Positions 18,301 to 24,842 of a stretch of DNA of 64,000 bases are shown piece after piece (positions within the stretch are counted from its first letter, which is position 1; each line of letters starts with the position of its first letter). Under the pieces are notes generated by a model. That model was given only the letters and a program-made list of their open reading frames with translations, was not told where the DNA came from and made no database searches. The position numbers and the translations under genes were made by a program. This DNA comes from Streptomyces sp. NRRL S-646 (GTDB lineage: Bacteria > Actinomycetota > Actinomycetes > Streptomycetales > Streptomycetaceae): assembly GCF_000720765.1 (NCBI RefSeq), contig NZ_JODC01000011.1, positions 372,001-436,000 on the forward strand. The letters run 5' to 3'.

Positions 18301-18575
18301 GCCTCGTGACGCCTGACGATGCTCGTGAAGGCATCGGTCAGGGCCTCGACGTCGAGATCGCCTTCGAGACGGAACAGGAAGGGGACGTTGTAGGTCGAGG
18401 TGCCGGCCTGCAGCCGGTCGACGAACCACAGCGTGTTCTGCGAGTGGGAGAGCGCGACGTTGTTCCGGTTCTGGCGAGGACGGGGCCCTTCGGTGACCTT
18501 GGCACGGGCGCGCGCCAGCATGCCTGCCAGCGACTGCTTCTTGTCCATAGCTGTTCGATCGTGCGCTGAACTCAC
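15321..18575 (-). CDS. Single-module NRPS, domains C-A-T
   Basis: 1084 aa from GTG at 18575, preceded by AAGGGGGG; ATG at 18548 is an alternative. The condensation domain has intact HHIIFDG (166-172). The adenylation domain shows LMYTSGSTGTPKGV, YGVTECT, YLTGDLA and ASGKIDE. The carrier domain ends the protein with phosphopantetheine Ser S1017 in DLGGTSLQ. Reading the specificity pocket by eye against GrsA gives roughly D-V-F-S-F-G-G-V-T-K, which I cannot assign. There is no epimerase or thioesterase in cis; the downstream thioesterase fusion could release the product. The condensation donor must come from another protein or an unusual acyl donor. Confidence 0.92.
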   Translation of the reverse strand: MSSAHDRTAMDKKQSLAGMLARARAKVTEGPRPRQNRNNVALSHSQNTLWFVDRLQAGTSTYNVPFLFRLEGDLDVEALTDAFTSIVRRHEALRTHVLVENDEYFQGIVEDPRVTIEKATVESEGEADRMMTEFAGSGFTLTEFPLWRASLVTVRDDLHYFGFVVHHIIFDGVSTSIFFEELEEEYNARRSGTTPKVEAPAVQFADFSEWQRKRMSTGAWQESVDYWSEILSDVDVMDIPGDRPLSPEVTYAGAAEVSTWPGLAIQVNELASSLSTTPITVYATAMASLFRRYSGSEEVIFGMPTANRGEIECERTLGFFINMLPLRCEVNPDATFRECLAGVQRRFREGQSHGQLPLEEIVASAGVKRESSRSTLFQYTLTMNEWAEPLRLDGISAVEREWETTQAKFFQSWTVTQKGMDLEIHTAYNTDIFDAATIATMQRVFVGILRRAISMPDASIRQSWAQDEESRAAQARWGKGSEAPTPTGNVFTHFSRVADEHGQNVAVNAPDAVLTYDELRRRVEAIRVHLAANGVGAGDRVGVSLAPSSDFPATVLALMALGAVYVPVDAMNPPGRIETIIQNAAVQWVVCDATTAGIAPGLEFRLPTDLPDAADAFEAVPGGSATAYLMYTSGSTGTPKGVLISHDSVLGFVQNVRTLFDLTSQERFLGYASCGFDVSVFEMFGALLTGASLHLVPSAMRLDMSGVQRFLEEHRITVTDLPPSVMKLLDPAPLNDLRIVFVGGEAFSHELVRAWGKGRRIFNGYGVTECTVTSIVEELKEPLAAAALPIGGPMDNHVAYVLDDQHVPVPQGVIGQLAIGGVGLTSGYWNRDEDNQRRFIPDPFADDPEARLYLTGDLARHTGDGRLVYVGRADKQVKINGVRIEIGEIESVIRSARGIRNVYVRVQQDQDQKRVVAYCATGGAPDVSEAALRDHCRRYLVSTMVPSTFVMLDELPINASGKIDERALPSVDSTVEAEPAETLTDLERQMMTKAFEPILGRSDFAKNVSFFDLGGTSLQAAQLVSKIRKIFSTEVSLAAFFADSSVQSMALEVERSRLAGLSPDELEKAIEQMTEEDVVRLLAE

Positions 18576-18613
18576 ACAAATCCCCCCTTGGTGTCGATGG
18601 GCGATACGAAGAA

Positions 18614-18967
18614 TTAGTTCTGCGGCGTCTGCGTGGCGCAGCAGCAGAATCCCGTGACGCCAAGCACGTCCTTCGGCGCGTCGGGAGGCAGATAGCGGCG
18701 CTGCATCAGCGCGGAAGCCTCGTGGCAGCGGCGCAGCAGGGAACTGGCGCGGTACACCGCGCTGCAGAATCCGAGAGCGCCGCAATCGTTGGTGAGCAGG
18801 TACATCAGAAAGTCGACACGGTCCCACTCGGAACGGCCGGACACATGCTCCAGACCATCCTCGAGCGTCGCATGAGCCCACAGGGTGCTCAGCGCCTCTA
18901 CCAGCTCGCTCGCCGGCTCGTCAGGGGCTCTGGTGCGACGGCGCAGGCTGGTGTAGACGATGTCCAT
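18614..18967 (-). CDS. Unknown 117-aa protein with Cys-rich C-terminus
   Basis: 117 aa, no family recognised. The body is helical and mildly acidic (LVEALSTLWAHATLEDGLEH), and the last 15 residues, GVTGFCCCATQTPQN, include three consecutive cysteines with an aromatic residue before them. It starts 9 bp after the stop of a 48-aa peptide gene and ends 38 bp before the NRPS start, so it is probably the second gene of the operon. No obvious RBS precedes ATG at 18967, which fits coupling. It could be a regulatory partner, a carrier-associated helper or a modified-peptide precursor; nothing in the sequence decides. Confidence 0.65.
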   Translation of the reverse strand: MDIVYTSLRRRTRAPDEPASELVEALSTLWAHATLEDGLEHVSGRSEWDRVDFLMYLLTNDCGALGFCSAVYRASSLLRRCHEASALMQRRYLPPDAPKDVLGVTGFCCCATQTPQN

Positions 18968-18976
18968 ATGGAGGGA

Positions 18977-19123
18977 TCAGCCACCCCAGGTGCCGGTCTG
19001 CGGGAACAGGGGCTCGGCCGCCGAGTCCACCACGACCACGTGCGCGGGGGAGGGGAAGAGCGTGGCGGTGCCCATCACAAGGGTGACGACCGCGGCGGCC
19101 TGGGCTATGCGGATGCGAATCAT
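18977..19123 (-). CDS. Unknown 48-aa peptide with hydrophobic N-terminus
   Basis: 48 aa starting MIRIRIAQAAAVVTLVMG, with a good RBS (AAGGAGTGATCGCC before ATG at 19123). Residues 7-24 form one hydrophobic stretch after a basic start, a signal-peptide or single-membrane-segment pattern, followed by FPSPAHVVVVDSAAEPLFPQ and ending TGTWGG. It is the first gene of the leftward operon and faces the divergent LuxR/TrmB-type regulator. A secreted signal, a small membrane protein or a leader peptide are all possible. Confidence 0.6.
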   Translation of the reverse strand: MIRIRIAQAAAVVTLVMGTATLFPSPAHVVVVDSAAEPLFPQTGTWGG

Positions 19124-19271
19124 GGCGATCACTCCTTCGGAATCACGAAGCGGGCGCCCTGCTCCGGTCTCGCGTCACGGCCAGACGCTTCGTACGTCGG
19201 CCATTCGGGCTATTACCGGCGGGCGATGAATAGCTTCGCCGCGGATTCACGCCTCCGGAAGGCTTTCCGGG

Positions 19272-19317
19272 GGTCCTGAACAGGACCTATCCGGTTCAGG
19301 ACATGGAGCCGGTCCTA
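19272..19317. promoter_or_regulatory. Nested inverted repeats, candidate operator
   Basis: The divergent gap between the peptide operon and the LuxR-type gene contains GGTCCTGAACAGGACC (19272-19287), a perfect 7-bp inverted repeat around AA. GTCCTGAAC (19273-19281) is also matched by its reverse complement GTTCAGGAC at 19294-19302, and another GGTCCTA follows at 19311-19317. Such stacked palindromes are typical of regulator binding sites. The nearest candidate ligand is the LuxR-type protein encoded from 19514. Seen in sequence; function inferred. Confidence 0.5.
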
Positions 19318-19513
19318 TCTTGCCGAAATGGTCGACTTTACCCGAGTTTTAAGCAGTGGGGGCGCGTCTGTACATCAATCGACTGGTCGCATGCAGGACC
19401 CGCACCTGGGGAAACGCCGAGGCAAACACTTGCTCGGACGGGCGACTGACTGAAACCATGATCCCCAGTCTGGGACTCGGAGGAGAACGTTCCAGAGGGG
19501 GGATCGTAGGACG

Positions 19514-20485
19514 ATGCTGCAAGCACTCGGATTGACCACCGAAGCTGCTGACGTCTATCAGGCCATGCTCGACCACCCTGGCCACGGCGTCGACCAGCTC
19601 GCGAAGATATGCGGCCTAACTCCGTCGCGCGTCCATGAGTGCCTTGACGAGCTCGGAGAGCTGATGCTCGTGCGTGCCTCCAACCAACACCCGGGGCAGA
19701 TGCGTGCCGTCGATCCCGATGTCGGCCTGGCCGAGATCGTGGCCCGCCAGGAAGCCGACCTCGCCGACCGTTTGGCGGAGCTGGCCGCCTCGCGCGCGGC
19801 GGTCACCCGCATGCTCGCCGACCGCGTCCAGCACCGCTCCTCCCAAGGCGAGCGTCTGCTCGGCATGGACGCCATCCACAACTGCCTCGAACGCCTGTGC
19901 CGCACCGCCCACACCGAGATCATCGGCGTCCAGCCCGGCATTCAGAGCGCCGACGACCTCGCCGCCGGCCGTGAGCACGACCTCGCCGCCCTCGACCGCG
20001 GCGTGTCCATGCGCAGCCTCTTCCAGAAGCTCGCCCGCCGCCACGCCCATATCGCCGACTACGCCCGCGTGCTGCTCAGCCACGGCGGGGAGGTACGCAC
20101 CGCGCCGACCGTCCCCCAGCGGATGGTCATCGTCGACCGCACCCACGCCCTGGTACCGATCGACCCGGCGGACAACCGCAAAGGCGCGCTTCACGTCACC
20201 GAACCCGGCATCGTCTCCGCCCTGCTCGAACTCTTCGAGCATGCCTGGAACACCGCGGTCCCGCTGGGAACCACCCGCCCTGGCGACCCACAGGACGGCC
20301 TCACCGACCACGAGCGCGAACTGCTGCGCCTGCTCGGCACCGGTCTCACCGACGAAGCGGCCGGCCAGCGCCTCGGCCTCACGGATCGCACCATCCGGCG
20401 GCAGGTCGCCTCGATCATGGAGCGCCTCGGCGCCTCCAGCCGTTTCGAGGCCGGCACCAAAGCCGCACAACGCGGCTGGCTCTGA
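19514..20485 (+). CDS. TrmB/LuxR-family transcriptional regulator
   Basis: 323 aa. The N-terminus (about 1-60) is a TrmB-like winged helix (LGLTTEAADVYQAMLDH, DQLAKICGLTPSRVHECLDEL). The middle resembles the TrmB effector/phospholipase-D-like domain, and the last 65 residues are a LuxR HTH (LTDHERELLRLLGTGLTDEA, LGLTDRTIRRQVASIMERLG). This architecture is frequent among Streptomyces cluster-situated regulators. It is divergent from the biosynthetic operon with a 390-bp gap holding inverted repeats, so it probably controls that operon. There is no receiver domain, so activation is likely by a small ligand or peptide rather than phosphorylation. Confidence 0.85.
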   Translation: MLQALGLTTEAADVYQAMLDHPGHGVDQLAKICGLTPSRVHECLDELGELMLVRASNQHPGQMRAVDPDVGLAEIVARQEADLADRLAELAASRAAVTRMLADRVQHRSSQGERLLGMDAIHNCLERLCRTAHTEIIGVQPGIQSADDLAAGREHDLAALDRGVSMRSLFQKLARRHAHIADYARVLLSHGGEVRTAPTVPQRMVIVDRTHALVPIDPADNRKGALHVTEPGIVSALLELFEHAWNTAVPLGTTRPGDPQDGLTDHERELLRLLGTGLTDEAAGQRLGLTDRTIRRQVASIMERLGASSRFEAGTKAAQRGWL

Positions 20486-20525
20486 CCTCCACCCACGGGA
20501 GGGTGCAGTCGGGCCGGCCTTCAGC

Positions 20526-20681
20526 ATGACCGTGGTAGCGGCACCCGCGCCCGACGCCACCGATGTACACCGTGAGCAGTTCCTTATCGAACGAGTGATC
20601 CGGCTCCAGGAGGAGACGGGCCGCCTCAGTACGCTCCCCGCACGGCACCACTTCAGCCGTCAAATGAGAGCCCCCGCGTGA
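20526..20681 (+). CDS. Small 51-aa protein coupled to a flavoprotein
   Basis: 51 aa, starting MTVVAAPAPDATDVHREQFL, with a helical middle (LIERVIRLQEETGRL). Its stop overlaps the GTG of the following flavoprotein gene (GTGA at 20678-20681), the main evidence that it is real. No motif is recognised and no strong RBS is close, although GGGAGGG lies about 25 nt upstream. Its likely role is as a partner of the flavoprotein. A non-coding 5' leader remains possible. Confidence 0.55.
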   Translation: MTVVAAPAPDATDVHREQFLIERVIRLQEETGRLSTLPARHHFSRQMRAPA

Positions 20682-21244
20682 GCGCCCAGCCCGACCAGCT
20701 CGCCCAGCACGCCAAGAAGCCGTTCCTGTACGTCGTCGTGTGCGCGGCCGGGGTCGCCGACAGCATCGGCAAGCTGATCACGGCGGCTCAGGAGGCGAAC
20801 TGGAACGTCGGCGTGGTGGCCACTCCGCAGTGCCTCGGCATCATCGACACGGAGGCTGTCGAGGCCCAGACCGGCTACCCGATCCGCTCGGCCTGGCGCT
20901 CCCCCGGCGATCCTCGCCCGCTGCCGCCCGCCGACGCCATCGCGGTGGCGCCGGCCACCTTCAACACGGTCAACCAGTGGGCGGCAGGGATCTCCGACAC
21001 CCTCGCCCGGGGCATCCTGTGCGAGGCATACGGCATGGGCATCCCCACGGCCGTCCTGCCGCATGTGAACTCGGCCCGGGCCGCCCATCCCGCATACCGG
21101 CAGCGCCTGGAGAGGTTGCGCGAGATGGGCGTCCTGACCGGCTCGTACGATCCGCACCGGCCGAAGGCCGGCGGCGGGGCCGACAGCTCCCGCCGGCAGG
21201 AGGCGCTGGAACTGCTCACTCCCACGGTGTCCACGCGGCCGTGA
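20678..21244 (+). CDS. Flavoprotein of the HFCD (Dfp/EpiD-like) family
   Basis: 188 aa. It has the flavoprotein fold of homo-oligomeric flavin-containing Cys decarboxylases: LYVVVCAAGVADSIGKLI at the N-terminus (FMN phosphate region), ADAIAVAPATFNTVNQWAAG in the middle (usual PASANT-like motif) and VLPHVNSARAAHPAYRQ near the end. The canonical catalytic His of EpiD and PPC decarboxylase is not evident, so the reaction is unclear. The gene is immediately downstream of the regulator and a coupled 51-aa ORF. It may be conserved chromosomal background rather than part of the cluster. Confidence 0.75.
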   Translation: MSAQPDQLAQHAKKPFLYVVVCAAGVADSIGKLITAAQEANWNVGVVATPQCLGIIDTEAVEAQTGYPIRSAWRSPGDPRPLPPADAIAVAPATFNTVNQWAAGISDTLARGILCEAYGMGIPTAVLPHVNSARAAHPAYRQRLERLREMGVLTGSYDPHRPKAGGGADSSRRQEALELLTPTVSTRP

Positions 21245-21685
21245 TCAGCGCCGCCGTACTGGTGGCGGCTGCATCGCCAGAGTGACGGACGACCGACCCG
21301 GCAAAAGATGTGACGGCATCCGTGATTCCGTCACGCTGGTCGGACGGGAGCGGCCGGGCGTGGTGTGGCGCTGCTGGTCCTGGCTGCCTCGGCTTGCGGG
21401 TGGCCTTCTCGGCTTTGAGGGCACTGAGGACCTTTGTGACGGCCCGCTGGCGGCCTTGCGCTCGCGCCTTTTGCGCTCCACTCACACGGCGCTTCCCGGA
21501 GCTGTACGAAGAGATCGCCCCCCGCCGATCCGGCTCCACGGCACAGCGACACCGGCCCCGCGGCCGGTGCCGACCTGAAGGGCCGGGCGACGCATCCGCG
21601 CACGCAAACGGCCCCGGACGAGGAGTCCGAGACCGCGTAGGGCGCGCCATTGGGGAGAGATCCCAGGTCAGCGCGGCAAAGACAG

Positions 21686-21759
21686 AGCCCCCTGTCGGAT
21701 TCGAACCGACGACCTTCGCTTTACAAGAGCGGCGCTCTGACCAGCTGAGCTAAGGAGGC
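21686..21759 (-). tRNA. tRNA-Thr (TGT anticodon)
   Basis: A 74-nt cloverleaf on the minus strand. Acceptor arm GCCTCCT pairs with AGGGGGC, D-arm GCTC/GAGC, anticodon loop CTTGTAA giving TGT, T-arm GTCGG-TTCGAAT-CCGAC. No CCA is encoded. The anticodon stem has one C-A mismatch at its outer pair. The gene lies between the cluster flank and msiK, and could serve as a boundary or integration site, although I see no integrase or duplicated tRNA 3' end in the window. Confidence 0.93.
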
Positions 21760-21902
21760 CTGCACGCAAGCTTCGCGTGCGTGCCCGTGCAGTGTACCCA
21801 GGTCCGGTGCGGCCCCTGTCGAAAATTTCCGCGAAGTTCACAGCCTCGGGGGTACTGACAGATCAGGCGAACGCCGGGTAGCGTCCTGAGCCAGTTCACT
21901 GT

Positions 21903-21918
21903 CGTGGACTACACCACC
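21903..21918. promoter_or_regulatory. DasR-box-like palindrome upstream of msiK
   Basis: CGTGGACTACACCACC matches 11 of 16 positions of the DasR consensus ACTGGTCTAGACCACT, with the GTGG/CCAC outer arms conserved. It ends 54 bp before the msiK start. DasR is the N-acetylglucosamine-responsive repressor of sugar uptake in Streptomyces. The match is partial and judged by eye. Confidence 0.35.
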
Positions 21919-21972
21919 TTCCTACAACGGATCGTCCGGCACGTTCCTGCCGGTAGAAGGGGGCCCATCACC

Positions 21973-23109
<1,137 letters not shown>

Positions 23110-23176
23110 GGCCACTCGGCCGAGCGGCAACTCCTGAAACACCCATCCCGGGTAATTCACCCAGGTTGACGAAGAT

Positions 23177-23210
23177 GGGCCCCGCAGACCCCTGCGGGGC
23201 CCTTCTTGTT
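23177..23210 (+). terminator. Rho-independent-type hairpin after msiK
   Basis: An 11-bp perfect stem, GGGCCCCGCAG and CTGCGGGGCCC, closes a 4-nt loop and is followed by TTCTTGTT. It starts 68 bp after the msiK stop. Confidence 0.8.
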
Positions 23211-23345
23211 GTCGACATTTACCCCGGCAGACCGGTCATTTCGAGCAGCGTGCGTCAACTTCGCGCCCCATTCGAAGCGGCTTTTCGTCCCCCGAATTGA
23301 TTACTAAATGTCGCCAAATCATCACCTGGCGCTACTCTCACTCGC

Positions 23346-23801
23346 GTGAAGCACTCCACTAACCAACAGACGCGACGCGGCCGGGGCCCCGCCCGCCGGA
23401 TCGGCCGCACGCTCGCCCTCGTCCTGCCCGTCGTCCTGGTGCTTTCCGGGACCCTCGCGGTCACCCGAGTCAACTGGACGGGAAACCCCTCGGACTCCGT
23501 CCTCACCGCCTCGGACGCGTCCGCCATCACCTCGGACGCCAAGGCCGCCCACCGCGCCCCGCAGGACGTGCTGCGCGACAAGCTTCTGGGCGAGCTCCAG
23601 GAGGAGGACCCGGGCACGGTCCTGACGCACCTCCAGCAGGCCGTGAACGAGCGCCCGTCGCTCGCCAAGCACTGCGTGTCCATCGCCCGGTCCCTGGGCC
23701 GCGCCGCGGTCCGCATGTACGGCCCCACGCGCGCCCAGTCCTACGCCCGCCCGGTCTGCGACACGTCCTTCGCCTCGGGCGTCGCGGCCGCGCTCGGCTG
23801 A
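23346..23801 (+). CDS. Conserved membrane-anchored or secreted protein of unknown function
   Basis: 151 aa from GTG at 23346. A basic N-terminus (QTRRGRGPARRIGR) precedes one hydrophobic segment (about 22-42), so it is either an uncleaved membrane anchor or a signal sequence. The exported part is short, with two cysteines (KHCVS and PVCDTS) that could form a disulfide. No enzymatic motif is recognised. It lies between msiK and a nucleotidyltransferase gene in the conserved Streptomyces order. Low-GC DNA just upstream is probably its promoter. Confidence 0.7.
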   Translation: MKHSTNQQTRRGRGPARRIGRTLALVLPVVLVLSGTLAVTRVNWTGNPSDSVLTASDASAITSDAKAAHRAPQDVLRDKLLGELQEEDPGTVLTHLQQAVNERPSLAKHCVSIARSLGRAAVRMYGPTRAQSYARPVCDTSFASGVAAALG

Positions 23802-23919
23802 GACCGAACCCGTCCCTCCTCCGCCGTGGACTCCACGGACCGTTCGGAGGAGGGTAACGGCTGATTAAGGAACGGTTGCAGGCTCCGGACGCGGGCGGGA
23901 CGCACCGTACAGTTCGGTC

Positions 23920-24651
23920 ATGACCCATCCGAGCGCCGCGTCCCGCCCCGTTCAAGCCGTCGTCCTGGCCGGTGGCCAGGGCTCCCGGCTGCGTCCCTAC
24001 ACCGACGACCGGCCCAAGCCGATGGTCGAGATTCCCGGTACGGGGACTCCGATCATCGGCCATCAGCTTGCCTGGCTGGCCGAGGAGGGCGTGACGGACG
24101 TGGTGGTCAGCTGCGGCCATCTCGCCGAGGTGCTGCAGGACTGGCTGAAGGCGGCCGACCTGCCGCTGAAGGTGACGACGGTCGTCGAGACGGAACCGCT
24201 CGGACGCGGCGGCGGACTGAAGTACGCCGCCGCCCACCTCCCGCATCCTGACCGGCCCTGGTACGCCACCAACGGCGACATCTGGACCCGCTTCTCGCTG
24301 CGGGACATGGCGGACTTCCACACGGAGCGGGACGCTGTCGCGACGCTGGCCCTGGCCCGTCCGCGCATCCCCTGGGGCGCGGTGAAGACGGACGGCTTCG
24401 GGCACATCACGGACTTCATCGAGTCGCCGCCGTCGACTTTCGAGATCAACGCGGGTGTGTACGTCTTCTCTCCCGAGTTCGCCGGGCTGCTCCCCGAGCG
24501 TGGGGATCATGAGCGTACGACGTTTCCGCATCTGGCCCGTGAGCGTCGGCTCGCCGGTTTCTCGCTCCCTCAGGGGGCGTACTGGCGCGCCATCGACACG
24601 GCGAAGGATCTGACCGAGGCGGCGAAGGAGCTGGCCGCTCTGGGGCGGTGA
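23920..24651 (+). CDS. NDP-sugar pyrophosphorylase-type nucleotidyltransferase
   Basis: 243 aa. The nucleotide-binding motif VLAGGQGSRLRPYTDDRPKP (residues 15-34) is canonical for sugar-1-phosphate nucleotidyltransferases, followed by the metal-binding Asp in YATNGDIWTRF and the sugar-proximal FEINAGVYVFSPE. The protein lacks a left-handed beta-helix domain, so it is the short single-domain type. It would couple NTP and a sugar phosphate to give NDP-sugar for cell-envelope or glycan synthesis. The neighbourhood is conserved core genome and gives no further hint of the sugar. Confidence 0.85.
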   Translation: MTHPSAASRPVQAVVLAGGQGSRLRPYTDDRPKPMVEIPGTGTPIIGHQLAWLAEEGVTDVVVSCGHLAEVLQDWLKAADLPLKVTTVVETEPLGRGGGLKYAAAHLPHPDRPWYATNGDIWTRFSLRDMADFHTERDAVATLALARPRIPWGAVKTDGFGHITDFIESPPSTFEINAGVYVFSPEFAGLLPERGDHERTTFPHLARERRLAGFSLPQGAYWRAIDTAKDLTEAAKELAALGR

Positions 24652-24659
24652 GGGCTCGG

Positions 24660-24772
24660 TCGACCAGGTTGTTGTGCGTCTGCGGGTGAATGGGGGCTTG
24701 TCGCGCCCACGCGGCGGAGCCGCAGATCGACACAGCCCCGCGCCCCCAAAAGCAGGGCGGTGCAACTCCCGT
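24660..24772. repeat. Interspersed Streptomyces intergenic repeat, copy 1
   Basis: The sequence after the nucleotidyltransferase stop includes GCGGAGCCGCAGATCGACAC followed by AGCCCCGCGCCCC. A second copy, GCGGAGCCGCACATCGATAC plus AGCCCCGCGCCCC, lies at 56604-56642, also just after a plus-strand stop codon. This family is widespread in Streptomyces intergenic regions by my recollection. Its function is unknown. Confidence 0.6.
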
Positions 24773-24776
24773 ACGC

Positions 24777-24816
24777 AAAGGGGCCCCGCACGTTCTCCGT
24801 GCGGAGCCCCTTTTGT
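24777..24816. terminator. Bidirectional hairpin terminator
   Basis: Between convergent genes, AAAGGGGC...CCGCACG pairs with CGTGCGG...GCCCCTTTT, with a one-base internal mismatch and a 5-nt loop. T- and A-tracts flank it, so it can serve both the nucleotidyltransferase (+) and the DoxX gene (-). Confidence 0.75.
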
Positions 24817-24842
24817 ATGGACCCGGTGCTCGCCGGCTCTGT

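Noticed and set aside
18614..18967. Calling the 117-aa protein a RiPP precursor because of its CCC tail
   Set aside because: No leader-peptide signature, cleavage motif or maturation enzyme is visible; kept only as an open question.
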